Translations under genes and position numbers: made by a program
Source of the DNA: Paludibacteraceae bacterium
GTDB taxonomy: Bacteria; Bacteroidota; Bacteroidia; Bacteroidales; Paludibacteraceae
NCBI GenBank assembly: GCA_016937795.1
Contig: JAFGVV010000012.1
Location: forward strand, 31,955 to 95,954
DNA: 64,000 nt
Direction: 5' to 3'
The notes under the pieces: model-generated
What the model was told of the DNA's origin: nothing
What the model saw: only the letters and a program-made list of their open reading frames with translations
The model's database searches: none
Part shown: positions 44,311 through 52,426 of the stretch, in pieces
Numbering within the stretch: position 1 is the first letter of the stretch
How the letters are laid out: every line of letters begins with the position of its first letter

Positions 44311-44898
44311 TTATTTCTGTAAGTCTTTTTTCCATTGATAATATCCTACGATGGCCATAACTGTATAAACCACAAAAAGCACAGCGGTAGGATATAGGCC
44401 TTTGTAAAAATATAAACCTGCCGAAAGCGCATCGATGAAAATCCACAACAGCCAGTGTTCTATCATTTTGCGGGCAAGCATCCAGGTGGCTACAATGCAT
44501 AAAGCTGTGGTCAGCGAATCGGCATTGGGTAGCGGAGAATCGGTGTAATTGACCAGAATAAAGCGGTAAACGAAAAATAAAATCAATGCAATGGTTGTGA
44601 TAACGAGCGCTGACTTAAATGTGGTGCGTTTTACCGGCAGCACTTTCTCAGGTTGAGTCTTTCCGGCTCTCCAGCTTATCCAGCCAAAAACACTCACGCC
44701 CATGTAATACACCTGCAGGGTCATGTCGGCATAGAATTTACTTTCGAAGAAAACCACAGTGTACAGAGCCGAACATAGAAAACCGAAAATCCAGAGCCCT
44801 GCTTTTTGTTTTACCGATAAATAAAGGTAAATAATGCTAAGCACAGACCCTGCGATTTCGACTCCGTTTTGCAATATGTATTCGAAAATGCTATTCAT
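44311..44898 (-). CDS. pnuC: PnuC-family vitamin transporter (nicotinamide riboside or thiamine)
   Basis: Facilitative inner-membrane transporter of the Pnu/SWEET-like family, 195 residues with about seven hydrophobic helices. The conserved tail EHWLLWIFIDALSAGLYFYK carries the WxxWxxxD substrate signature, and GVSVFGWISWRAGK is the other family block. PnuC carries nicotinamide riboside and PnuT carries thiamine; neither a TPP riboswitch nor a kinase gene is visible nearby to decide, so the symbol denotes the family. ATG 44898 is used, as the frame beyond it reaches only a TTG. An 83-bp interrupted palindrome lies directly upstream. Confidence 0.85.
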   Translation of the reverse strand: MNSIFEYILQNGVEIAGSVLSIIYLYLSVKQKAGLWIFGFLCSALYTVVFFESKFYADMTLQVYYMGVSVFGWISWRAGKTQPEKVLPVKRTTFKSALVITTIALILFFVYRFILVNYTDSPLPNADSLTTALCIVATWMLARKMIEHWLLWIFIDALSAGLYFYKGLYPTAVLFVVYTVMAIVGYYQWKKDLQK

Positions 44899-44937
44899 TC
44901 GATGGGATAGAAACAAGAAGCAGTATCAATTTTTTTT

Positions 44938-45020
44938 GAACGCAAATCACGCAAATTTTCACAAACCTAATACTCAATATTATACTGAATAATAATATAT
45001 TATTCGTGTAATTTGCGTTC
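44938..45020. repeat. 83-bp interrupted palindrome (nested inverted repeats)
   Basis: Outer arms GAACGCAAAT (44938-44947) and ATTTGCGTTC (45011-45020), extendable to about 13 bp with one mismatch. A nested pair, GAATAATA (44987-44994) with TATTATTC (44998-45005), lies inside. The left arm is followed by a second ACGCAAAT-like copy. It sits between the ctp 3' end and the pnuC 5' end and has no coding potential. It could be a MITE-like or dispersed intergenic repeat. Confidence 0.7.
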
Positions 45021-45045
45021 TTATTGCTTTTGATACATTCAATTA

Positions 45046-46665
45046 TTACTTCAAAATCTTTTCGTAGGCGCCGGGCGTTTGCAGTATTTCTACAGCCTTT
45101 TGCAGCGATTCGTTTTCGGCATCAATTACCCGATAATACTCGTTCATATCCCAAAGGTCGCGGGCGACAAGGGCTTTGATTTGAAGTTTAATTACAGGTT
45201 CCGATTTTTTGTATTGTTCTTCGTTGAATTCAATTTTTTCTTTTTCGGCGGCGGCTTTCAGAGTTTCCATAATGTCTTTGCCCACTTCAAATTTACTGTC
45301 GAATTTTTCGAAAGTGCTGAATTTCTTCTTTAGATCGTTTCTGTTGCGGTCGATATATTGCATTACCACTTTGTTGAGTACTCCTTTTGCAATTACGTTG
45401 CGGTGGTAGGCAGTAATGTTTTGAGTAGTATCAATTGGTACAAAGATATCGGGCATAATTCCTCCGCCTCCATATACGGTGCGTTTCAACATAAGTGTCT
45501 GATAGCGCAGTGAATCGGGGAATTGGATACTGTCTGCATGCAAAAACTCTCCGTGATTGTATCTGTTGAGCAATTCTTTTTCATATTTTTCAGGACCATC
45601 TTTGTATGGTTTCTGAATAGAACGACCTGTTGGTGTATAATAACGCGCTGTGGTCAGACGCATCATCGAACCATCGGGCAGCGGAATCTGACGTTGCACA
45701 AGACCTTTACCAAAAGTACGGCGACCCACGATAATGCCACGATCCCAGTCCTGAATGGCTCCCGAAACAATTTCGCTGGCCGAAGCAGAATATTCGTCCA
45801 CCAGAATAATCAGTTTGCCGTTTTCGTAACGTCCGCGGGCCGACGATGACATTACACTTTTGGGCTGATTTAGTCCCTGAGTATATACAATCAGTTTGTC
45901 GTCTTTCAAAAATTCATCAGCAATCTGTTGCGCTGCATTCAAATAGCCACCTCCATTGCCCTGAAGACTCAGGATAAGATGTTTCATGCCTTGTTTCTGA
46001 AGTTTGCTGAATGCTTTCTGAAATTCGTCGGCTGTGGTAGCTCCGAAATTATTGATTTTTATATACCCGATTTCATTTGTAACCATATAAATGGCATCCA
46101 CGCTGTATACGGGAATTTTATCGCGCACAATTTTAAACTCAAGTAAATCTTTTTGATCCCGACGAAGTACTTTTACAGTTACCTCGGTACCTTTTGGCCC
46201 GCGAAGTCGTTTCATAATGTCGGTATTTTGCATTTTTACACCGGCAATCAGTTCGTTGTTGATATAAATAATGCGGTCGCCGGCTTGAATACCTACTTTT
46301 TCGGCAGGAGCTCCCGAAATAGTTTGCACTACCAGTAAAGTGTCTTCGAGCAGTTGAAACTGAATTCCCACACCTTCGAAACTTCCTTCGAGTGGTTCAT
46401 TTAATCTATCCACTTCTTCTTTGGGAATGTATGACGAATGCGGATCGAGTTCCTTCAACATCGATTCAATGGCGCTTTCCACCAGCTTTTTCTCATTGAT
46501 AGAATCCACATACAGATTGGTGATAATAGTGTATGCGTTCGAAAGTTTGCGTTGTTGTACTGAGTTCAGTATCTGGGCATGCAAACTTCCTGAAATAATG
46601 ATAAGTGCTGATAAAACAAGAAGTTTGTGTGTGCGGCTGATGCCTTTATTCAAAAGATGCTTCAT
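45046..46665 (-). CDS. C-terminal processing peptidase (S41 family, PDZ domain)
   Basis: Periplasmic serine protease of the Ctp/Tsp family, 539 residues. A signal segment (about 1-31, ending GSLHAQ) is followed by a helical N-terminal part with MLKELDPHSSYIP and a PDZ domain (about 80-165, with FEGVGIQFQLLEDTLLVV and AGDRIIYINNELI). The S41 core contains NGGGYLNAAQQIADEFL, the catalytic Ser in VDEYSASASEIVSGA and the catalytic Lys in GRRTFGKGLVQ. The Ser-Lys dyad is complete, so it should be active. ATG 46665 is preferred over the open frame to 46719, and a minus-strand -7 box (46685-46692) agrees with that. Likely role: tail-specific protein turnover or maturation in the envelope. Confidence 0.94.
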   Translation of the reverse strand: MKHLLNKGISRTHKLLVLSALIIISGSLHAQILNSVQQRKLSNAYTIITNLYVDSINEKKLVESAIESMLKELDPHSSYIPKEEVDRLNEPLEGSFEGVGIQFQLLEDTLLVVQTISGAPAEKVGIQAGDRIIYINNELIAGVKMQNTDIMKRLRGPKGTEVTVKVLRRDQKDLLEFKIVRDKIPVYSVDAIYMVTNEIGYIKINNFGATTADEFQKAFSKLQKQGMKHLILSLQGNGGGYLNAAQQIADEFLKDDKLIVYTQGLNQPKSVMSSSARGRYENGKLIILVDEYSASASEIVSGAIQDWDRGIIVGRRTFGKGLVQRQIPLPDGSMMRLTTARYYTPTGRSIQKPYKDGPEKYEKELLNRYNHGEFLHADSIQFPDSLRYQTLMLKRTVYGGGGIMPDIFVPIDTTQNITAYHRNVIAKGVLNKVVMQYIDRNRNDLKKKFSTFEKFDSKFEVGKDIMETLKAAAEKEKIEFNEEQYKKSEPVIKLQIKALVARDLWDMNEYYRVIDAENESLQKAVEILQTPGAYEKILK

Positions 46666-46728
46666 GATATTTATTTTAGAATGACAAAAGTACAAAAAAC
46701 TAACTATTTTCTGTACCATTATGGTTGT

Positions 46729-47370
46729 TTATTGACAGACGTACAGCTTAAGCAAATTGCATGCCCCGTTTAGTTCGTGTGTGCGACAGTGTTTGATAGC
46801 TGCAATGCTTTTGTATATTTCCTCAATAGGAATATCGCTCTCGTCGGTTTCGATGCAAAGTTTTTCCAAAGGTGTGACGGCCACGCTTTCGGGGTTGAAG
46901 TGCTCGCCGTATGAGATTGCAAAGCCGGCATTGAGTAGTTGTTTGGCAAGTTGCGGCTTTCCTCTGAATCCGTGAACAACCCAGTTTTGGGTTGGCTTTA
47001 GTTTTTTGCGCAGATTTATCAATTCATTGAAAGCAGCTACACAATGTATAATAAGAGGTTTGGAAAACTGTTCGGAAAACTGTACCTGTCGTTCGAAAAA
47101 GAAAAGTTGTTCCTTAATAGTGGCTTTGCTGTTGCGGTCGAGTCCGCATTCGCCAACGGCTTTTATGCGTGGATCGGCGAGGGCCTCTTCTATTTTTGTA
47201 AGTATTTCGGTGCTATGCAGGTGTACTTCCCAGGGATGAATAGCTGCTGAACAAAATTCGTTTTTGTCTGTTTTTAAAAAGCTCTCTATCTCTTCAAGAC
47301 TCAGGTTTCTCACAGCAAAGGGGTTCCCTCTGTCGGCGTGATGCGTATGAGCATCGATGTATACAATCAT
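46729..47370 (-). CDS. TatD-family metal-dependent hydrolase
   Basis: TIM-barrel hydrolase of 213 residues, short for the family (usually 250-265). It retains IDAHTHH (first metal-binding pair), GECGLDRNS (Glu ligand), LIIHCVAAFNEL (His), VVHGFRG (His) and IETDESDIP (catalytic Asp). TatD proteins are 3'-5' DNases or related phosphoesterases. The shorter form seen here is frequent in Bacteroidetes and its substrate is undefined. ATG 47370 (MIVYIDAH) is chosen because the family begins right before the metal motif. ctp follows 64 bp downstream on the same strand. Confidence 0.88.
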   Translation of the reverse strand: MIVYIDAHTHHADRGNPFAVRNLSLEEIESFLKTDKNEFCSAAIHPWEVHLHSTEILTKIEEALADPRIKAVGECGLDRNSKATIKEQLFFFERQVQFSEQFSKPLIIHCVAAFNELINLRKKLKPTQNWVVHGFRGKPQLAKQLLNAGFAISYGEHFNPESVAVTPLEKLCIETDESDIPIEEIYKSIAAIKHCRTHELNGACNLLKLYVCQ

Positions 47371-47496
47371 TTTATCATAGTTTTTTTCAGTAAAACAAAA
47401 CATGTTTTTTTTCAACTCAATGGGCTTCTGAATGTTTTCAGCATTCAGCAATTCAAAAACAATGTTACAAAAATAGATATTTCCGGCGAAAAAATG

Positions 47497-47504
47497 TAAC
47501 TTTG
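47497..47504 (+). promoter_or_regulatory. -7 box upstream of ahcY
   Basis: TAACTTTG followed by CATCC, 54 bp before ATG 47558. The -33 position is not consensus. A minus-strand -7 box (CAAAAATA, 47468-47475) for the TatD gene lies back to back with it. Confidence 0.45.
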
Positions 47505-47557
47505 CATCCCTTTTGCGTCAATAATAAAACGATAAAAATCAAAACATTAATTAAAAT

Positions 47558-48979
47558 ATGATGAACTCAGAATTGTTCACTTCGCTGCCTTACAAGGTAG
47601 CTGATATGTCGCTGGCCGATTTCGGAAGAAAAGAAATTGAACTGGCTGAAAAAGAAATGCCGGGTTTGATGGCGCTACGTGCTAAACATGGCGTTTCGAA
47701 ACCGCTGAAAGGAGCCCGCATTATGGGATCGCTTCACATGACTATTCAAACCGCCGTGCTTATTGAAACGCTTGTGGAACTTGGAGCAGAAGTGCGTTGG
47801 TGTAGTTGTAATATCTATTCTACTCAGGATCATGCTGCTGCTGCTATTGCTGCTGCCGGTGTGCCTGTGTTTGCGTGGAAAGGCGAAACACTCGAAGAAT
47901 ACTGGTGGTGTACACTTCAGGCGCTGACTTTCGAAGGCCATCAGGGCCCGACTGTGATTGTGGACGATGGTGGCGATGCTACCATGATGATTCATGTGGG
48001 AGCTGCTGCCGAAAAAGATGCTTCGGTACTCGACAAACAGGCCGGTGGCGAAGATGAAGCTTTGCTGTATGGCATTCTGAAAAATGTACTTAATGAAGAT
48101 CCTGGTATCTGGAACCGTATGGTGCCCGGAATTCGCGGAGTCTCTGAAGAAACTACTACCGGTGTGCATCGTTTGTATCAGATGCTTGAGGAAGGCTCAT
48201 TGCTTTTCCCTGCTTTCAATGTAAACGACTCGGTGACCAAATCGAAATTCGACAACCTCTACGGCTGTCGCGAATCGTTGGCCGACGGAATCAAACGTGC
48301 TACCGACATTATGCTGGCCGGTAAAGTGGTTGTGGTTTGTGGTTATGGCGACGTGGGTAAAGGTTGTGCAAAATCGATGCTGGCTTACGGTGCCCGCGTG
48401 ATTGTAACCGAAATTGACCCGATTTGTGCGCTTCAGGCTTCGATGGAAGGTTTCAAGGTAACTACTGTGGAAGATGCTTTGGCCGAAGGAAATCTGTATG
48501 TAACTACTACGGGAAACAAAGATATTATCACCATTGAGCACATGGCTAAAATGAAAGATGGCGCTATTGTATGTAATATCGGCCATTTCGACAACGAAAT
48601 TCAGGTGGAAAAACTGAAGAAATTCGAGGGCATCGAACGTGTCAACATCAAGCCACAGGTAGATAAATATGTTTTCCCTGATGGACACAGTATTTTGCTT
48701 TTAGCCGATGGTCGTTTGGTAAATCTGGGTTGTGCTACCGGTCACCCATCGTTTGTAATGAGTAATTCATTTACAAATCAGACTCTGGCACAAATCGAAC
48801 TTTTCACCAAAGATTACGAAGTAAATGTGTACCGTTTGCCCAAACATCTCGACGAAGAAGTGGCACGTCTGCACCTCGAACAACTGGGTGTAAAACTTAC
48901 TGTACTTTCACCCGAACAGGCTGCTTATATCGGCGTAAAACAGGATGGACCGTACAAACCGGAACATTACAGATATTAA
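47558..48979 (+). CDS. ahcY: adenosylhomocysteinase
   Basis: Reversibly hydrolyses S-adenosylhomocysteine to adenosine and homocysteine, removing the product inhibitor of SAM methyltransferases. The 473-residue NAD-dependent enzyme shows [20 protein letters not shown] and [17 protein letters not shown] at the substrate site. [14 protein letters not shown], the NAD-binding [20 protein letters not shown] near residue 265, and the C-terminal KPEHYRY that reaches the neighbouring subunit are also present. The insertion typical of the long bacterial form is present near residues 150-190. ATG 47558 (MMNSELFTS) follows a -7 box. A terminator is at 49053-49092. Confidence 0.97.
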   Translation: MMNSELFTSLPYKVADMSLADFGRKEIELAEKEMPGLMALRAKHGVSKPLKGARIMGSLHMTIQTAVLIETLVELGAEVRWCSCNIYSTQDHAAAAIAAAGVPVFAWKGETLEEYWWCTLQALTFEGHQGPTVIVDDGGDATMMIHVGAAAEKDASVLDKQAGGEDEALLYGILKNVLNEDPGIWNRMVPGIRGVSEETTTGVHRLYQMLEEGSLLFPAFNVNDSVTKSKFDNLYGCRESLADGIKRATDIMLAGKVVVVCGYGDVGKGCAKSMLAYGARVIVTEIDPICALQASMEGFKVTTVEDALAEGNLYVTTTGNKDIITIEHMAKMKDGAIVCNIGHFDNEIQVEKLKKFEGIERVNIKPQVDKYVFPDGHSILLLADGRLVNLGCATGHPSFVMSNSFTNQTLAQIELFTKDYEVNVYRLPKHLDEEVARLHLEQLGVKLTVLSPEQAAYIGVKQDGPYKPEHYRY

Positions 48980-48986
48980 TATTGGG

Positions 48987-49035
48987 TGATTGGTAATTAG
49001 TTGCTGGTGATAAGTAATTGCTGATCGGTGACTGT
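48987..49035 (+). repeat. heptanucleotide tandem array 2 (TGATTGG type)
   Basis: Seven diverged 7-bp units in register directly after the ahcY stop: TGATTGG, TAATTAG, TTGCTGG, TGATAAG, TAATTGC, TGATCGG, TGACTGT. Confidence 0.75.
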
Positions 49036-49052
49036 TATGCATATTGTATTTT

Positions 49053-49092
49053 AAATGAGCGAATAACCTTGGGTTGTTCGCTCATTTTTTTT
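49053..49092 (+). terminator. intrinsic terminator after ahcY
   Basis: Eleven-bp outer stem (AAATGAGCGAA at 49053-49063 with 49077-49087), extended inwards by AAC/GTT, then eight T residues. Confidence 0.88.
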
Positions 49093-49483
49093 ACGAGGCG
49101 TGAGGCCGAAACCGCTAGCCTGCCTCCTCCCGGCCAAACGCATTACAAAGTGTTGTCGTTTATAGCGAAGCGAGGAATCCAATTGTTTTCACCGGATAAC
49201 AATGATTATTTTTATATTATCACACTCAATTTTTATATTATTGTATATAGATTATATACTATTAAACTAAGCTTTTATAATTGTATTGTATAGTGTTGTA
49301 TAAATTGACTTTTATTTTATTGACTGTAATTCAATATATATAATATTCAATTGTATTTATATTAAAGATAAATTATATTCTAATAAAATGCATTTTAGTT
49401 TTATATTCTATATTTTATTTCGAAGAATAGCATTATATTTGCACAGAACACTCAATTAAACTGACAAAAAAACCAATTGACTT
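49093..49483. other. very AT-rich spacer with one GC-rich structured island
   Basis: No supported gene. 49095-49135 is GC-rich and can fold (GAGGC 49095-49099 with GCCTC 49122-49126; AGGC with GCCT inside; alternatively GGCCG with CGGCC). From about 49200 to 49430 the sequence is almost all A and T. A -7 box TATATTTG (49434-49441) serves the HTH gene downstream. Confidence 0.5.
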
Positions 49484-49840
49484 ATGCTAAGACTGAACCT
49501 AAGAGAGATAATGAAGATACGGCGAATTGAAAGGCCATATTCATTTATTGTAAAGATAGGCATAAGCCCCAATATAGCTACCCGGATGGCCAACGATAAG
49601 CCTGTGCATATAAGCCTGAAACATATAGAATTGCTGTGTATGCATCTTAACTGTGAGCCAAACGATTTGTTTGTATGGACTCCCGACAATAATACGTCGC
49701 TAAGTGAGCATCATGCCTTGCAACGAATACGCAAAGACGAGCTGCCCCTTGTTCAGGACGCAATGAAGGAGTTAAGCTATCGGGATTTGAAAGAACTGAT
49801 GAAAAAAATGGAGGCTGAAAGCAAATCCAACGAAATGTAG
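49484..49840 (+). CDS. small Cro/C1-type HTH protein
   Basis: Predicted DNA-binding protein of 118 residues. The N-terminal two thirds fit a Xre/Cro-type five-helix domain: LREIMKIRRI (helix 1), IVKIGISPNIATRMANDK (helices 2-3, recognition helix around NIATRMA), ISLKHIELLCMHLNCEPNDLFVW (helices 4-5). The C-terminal 40 residues are charged and helical (LSYRDLKELMKKMEAESK). No toxin partner or phage gene is adjacent, so target and role are unknown. It lies in an extremely AT-rich segment unlike its neighbours, which may reflect acquisition. Confidence 0.75.
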   Translation: MLRLNLREIMKIRRIERPYSFIVKIGISPNIATRMANDKPVHISLKHIELLCMHLNCEPNDLFVWTPDNNTSLSEHHALQRIRKDELPLVQDAMKELSYRDLKELMKKMEAESKSNEM

Positions 49841-49955
49841 CAGCAAAATTGTGCTAAAATATAACAAAAGACAGAACTCAAGACTAAATTTGAGGAGAGA
49901 AACCCATAAATTATGTTATAAAACATAATTTTGAATGAATATTATTCGAAAACTC

Positions 49956-49986
49956 TTGCAAGTGTACAAAACACACCGTATCTTTG
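49956..49986 (+). promoter_or_regulatory. Bacteroidetes-type promoter of a candidate small RNA
   Basis: TTG at 49956-49958, 20-nt spacer, TATCTTTG at 49979-49986. No ORF follows on this strand; the next feature is a terminator about 100 nt downstream. Confidence 0.65.
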
Positions 49987-49992
49987 CAGTGT

Positions 49993-50096
49993 GATTTTTT
50001 CATAGTATTAGATTTAAGGTTAACAAAAAGATTGGTAGATTGTCGTGAGACAAAGCTACCTTTCGCATTTTTAGGGGGTGAGTAAACACCCCTTTC
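49993..50096 (+). ncRNA. candidate small RNA with GNRA-loop hairpin and terminator
   Basis: A self-contained transcription unit of about 104 nt. After the promoter comes an unstructured A/U-rich 5' part, then a hairpin: GGTAG (50034-50038), one bulged A, TTGTC, a GTGA tetraloop (50045-50048), GACAA, AG, CTACC (50056-50060). A terminator follows: GGGGTG (50075-50080) with CACCCC (50087-50092), loop AGTAAA, then TTTCTT. It ends at the stop of the convergent exonuclease gene. It lacks the GGAAGGAAGCA of SRP RNA and has no RNase P or tmRNA features. The family could not be identified; a 5'-leader-like or trans-acting sRNA is possible. Confidence 0.6.
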
Positions 50097-50864
50097 TTAT
50101 TTATTAAAGTCGCGTAGTTTGATATTGGTAAGCACTTTTTTGGTGTGCAACGAGAAATCGCTATTCATAATCCATCCATAGTAACCCATGTCGCTTTTCA
50201 GCACATCGGCCACCTTCTGTCCTTTGTATTTCCCAAAATTTATAACTTCCTCACCTTTATCGTTGAAAATTATACGTCCGGCAAAGTCGGCGTTGTTGTT
50301 TTGCGTAGTAAATTTCGACAGGAATTCGATGTCGTTTTTAAGTTCAGGATAACGATCGAGTTGAGCCTGAAGCACTTCGTAAGTGGCCAAAGTATCTGCT
50401 TCTGCTCCATGTGCACCTACCAAATCTTTATTACAATAGAATTTATAAGCCGCAGAAAGAGTGCGCGCCTCCATTTTGTGAAAAACAACCTGTACATCCA
50501 CAAATTTGCGTTTCATAAGGTCGATATCGACTTCAGCGCGAAGCAACTCCTCGGCCAGCAAAGGAATGTCGAAGCGATTAGAGTTGTATCCAGCCAGGTC
50601 GCAACCCTCGATGTCGCGTGCAATTTCTTTTGCCACATCTTTAAATTGCGGACAATCGGCCACATCAGCATCGGTAATACCATGAATATCGGACGATTGT
50701 TTAGGAATGTGCATTCCGGGGTTTATGCGTATGGTTTTGGTTTCCTCGCGTCCGTTAGGTAACACTTTGTGGTAAGAGATTTCGACGATGCGATCAGTGA
50801 CAATATTGGTTCCGGTAGTTTCAAGATCAAAAAAAACGATGGGGTTTTTGAGTTGGAGTTTCAT
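50097..50864 (-). CDS. DnaQ-like 3'-5' exonuclease with C-terminal DUF3820-like domain
   Basis: DEDDh exonuclease of 255 residues. Exo I VFFDLETTGTNIVTDRI, Exo II LAGYNSNRFDIPLLAEEL and Exo III AHGAEADTLAT hold the four acidic residues and the histidine, so the site is complete. The C-terminal part (about 205-250, INFGKYKGQKVADVLKSD then YYGWIMNSDF) matches the DUF3820-type module often seen alone or fused to exonucleases. This could be the proofreading epsilon subunit of Pol III or a stand-alone repair or RNA exonuclease. The neighbouring dnaN would suit replication, but no other polymerase gene is here. Start ATG 50864. Confidence 0.88.
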   Translation of the reverse strand: MKLQLKNPIVFFDLETTGTNIVTDRIVEISYHKVLPNGREETKTIRINPGMHIPKQSSDIHGITDADVADCPQFKDVAKEIARDIEGCDLAGYNSNRFDIPLLAEELLRAEVDIDLMKRKFVDVQVVFHKMEARTLSAAYKFYCNKDLVGAHGAEADTLATYEVLQAQLDRYPELKNDIEFLSKFTTQNNNADFAGRIIFNDKGEEVINFGKYKGQKVADVLKSDMGYYGWIMNSDFSLHTKKVLTNIKLRDFNK

Positions 50865-50877
50865 GTTTAATTATTTT

Positions 50878-50912
50878 GTGTTTCGTGTTTTGCGCTCCGT
50901 GTTTAGTATTCA
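50878..50912. repeat. heptanucleotide tandem array 3 (GTGTTTC type)
   Basis: Five 7-bp units between the exonuclease start and dnaN: GTGTTTC, GTGTTTT, GCGCTCC, GTGTTTA, GTATTCA. Confidence 0.75.
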
Positions 50913-50983
50913 AAATTTCATAATTGATTCTGAATTAAACAGGCGTCGAAAAGTGTTTTATTTCAGTCTTTGTTCTTTGATTT

Positions 50984-51020
50984 CAAAAATTAAAGGTCTA
51001 AAGAAAAATCTTTAGACCTT
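50984..51020 (-). terminator. intrinsic terminator downstream of dnaN
   Basis: Perfect 12-bp stem (AAGGTCTAAAGA at 50993-51004 with 51009-51020), loop AAAA. Read on the minus strand it is followed by TTAATTTTTG, so it ends the dnaN transcript. Confidence 0.82.
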
Positions 51021-51021
51021 C

Positions 51022-51063
51022 TGTCTTTTGCACTTTGTCTTCAATCTTTTATCTTTTGTCGAA
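51022..51063. repeat. heptanucleotide tandem array 4 (TGTCTTT type)
   Basis: Units TGTCTTT, TGCACTT, TGTCTTC, AATCTTT, TATCTTT and a sixth partial one abut the dnaN stop. Three further units (CAGTCTT, TGTTCTT, TGATTTC at 50964-50984) lie on the other side of the hairpin. On the minus strand the unit reads AAAGACA, the same consensus as array 1. Confidence 0.75.
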
Positions 51064-51065
51064 AA

Positions 51066-52205
51066 TTAATCATTAAGCAACATAGGCATCAGGAGCATAA
51101 GAATTTCCTCGTTGGCTTCGTTTTCGAAGGGGAGAATCAGTCCGGCACGTGAAGGGTCAGTCATTTCGAGCACCACATCGGAAGCATTGATATTGTTCAG
51201 GATTTCAATAAGGAAAGCCGATTTGAAACCAATTTTGATAGGATCGCCTTCGAACTGACAGCTAATGGTTTCTTCGGCCGAGATAGAGAAATCGATATCC
51301 TGAGCTGAGATATTCACCTGATTGTCGGCAAAAGCAAGTTTAATAAGGTTGCTTGCCTGATTAGAGAATACCGATACCCGCTTCAACGCATTGAGCAAGG
51401 ATACCCTATCGACAATAATTTTGTACAAATTCGATTTGGGGATTACACCGTTGTAATTAGGGAAACGCCCTTCGACCTGGCGGCAAATCATTGTGTAATT
51501 CGACAGGTTGAAATAAGCATTTTTCGAGTCGAACTTCACCTCCACTTCACCGTTTTCTTTTGGCAAAATATTTTTAAGCATATTAGCCGGTTTTTTTGGC
51601 AGAATAAAGCTCACTTTTTCTTCACCTTCGTTGAGTGTGATATTGGTATGTTGTGTTTTGTATCGAACGAGCTTGTGCGCATCGGTAGCCACAAAAGTAA
51701 TATTATCGGGATATATATCGAAGAAAACGCCATTCATGACGGGGCGAAGCTCATCGTCGGCAGTACAGAAAAGCGTTTTAATAATACCGTTAGCCAGGAA
51801 ATCGACATTCATAGTAAGCACCCGTGCTTCATCCTGCAATTCGGGGAGTCGTGGGTATTCATCGCCATTCTGACCGATAAAGTTATATGAACCATTTGCT
51901 GAGGTAATGACCATTGCCAGGTTGCTATCGTTGATAGAAAACGAAAGCGGTTGGTCGGAAAATTCGCGGAGTGTATCGAGCAACAATCGCGAAGCCACAG
52001 CTACTTTACCTTCACCTTCAGCATTGTCAACTTCAAGCGATGTAATGAGTGTGGTTTCGATATCGGAAGCCGTCATGGTAAGTGTTTTTCCCTCGAGATG
52101 CAACAAAAAGTTATCGAGAATGGGTAAAGAGTTTTTACTATTGATTACCCTGCTGATAGCTTGCAAATGGCTAAGTAAAACGGTACTTGATACAACGAAT
52201 TTCAT
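51066..52205 (-). CDS. dnaN: DNA polymerase III beta sliding clamp
   Basis: Ring-shaped processivity factor that tethers polymerases to DNA. The 379 residues form three similar clamp domains: MKFVVSSTVLLSHLQAISRV opening domain 1, SDIETTLITSL, then FLANGIIKTLFCTADDELRPVMNGVFF and TFVATDAHKLVRYK in domain 2. The C-terminal domain ends in LILPFENEANEEILMLLMPM, where the family's hydrophobic-cleft residues lie. Length is typical. A minus-strand -7 box TACATTTG (52255-52248) lies 43 nt upstream of ATG 52205. There is no dnaA, recF or gyrB nearby, so dnaN does not mark the origin here, which is usual in Bacteroidetes. Confidence 0.96.
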   Translation of the reverse strand: MKFVVSSTVLLSHLQAISRVINSKNSLPILDNFLLHLEGKTLTMTASDIETTLITSLEVDNAEGEGKVAVASRLLLDTLREFSDQPLSFSINDSNLAMVITSANGSYNFIGQNGDEYPRLPELQDEARVLTMNVDFLANGIIKTLFCTADDELRPVMNGVFFDIYPDNITFVATDAHKLVRYKTQHTNITLNEGEEKVSFILPKKPANMLKNILPKENGEVEVKFDSKNAYFNLSNYTMICRQVEGRFPNYNGVIPKSNLYKIIVDRVSLLNALKRVSVFSNQASNLIKLAFADNQVNISAQDIDFSISAEETISCQFEGDPIKIGFKSAFLIEILNNINASDVVLEMTDPSRAGLILPFENEANEEILMLLMPMLLND

Positions 52206-52371
52206 ATGTATGATTTTTATATGTGTAGTTTACTTTTAATTGAGGAACAAATGTAGTGATTTTTTTAAATAACAGAAAATTATAGCTGTATTTTTTAGCG
52301 ATAGGGTCAGGTTGTATATAGATCCCCATTGTTGATTTAAAATTCTATTTCAAAAGGCTTTCAGAAAAGCA

Positions 52372-52406
52372 AAACCCGAATGAGTCAGACAGGCTCTCTC
52401 GGGTTT
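52372..52406 (-). terminator. intrinsic terminator after the ECF sigma operon
   Basis: Stem AAACCCGA (52372-52379) with TCGGGTTT (52399-52406), extended by GAG/CTC inside. On the minus strand it is followed by TTGCTTTTC. Confidence 0.75.
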
Positions 52407-52426
52407 ATAGCGGCAAATTAAGAATA

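Noticed and set aside
44899..45045. TPP riboswitch upstream of pnuC
   Set aside because: No conserved thi-box sequence; the region is a palindromic repeat instead.
49018..49293. 91-codon ORF after ahcY
   Set aside because: Runs through the ahcY terminator hairpin and into A/T-only DNA; no protein-like pattern.
49862..49894. Possible sixth heptamer array (AAAGACA, GAACTCA, AGACTAA)
   Set aside because: Only about two units fit the register; too degenerate to claim.
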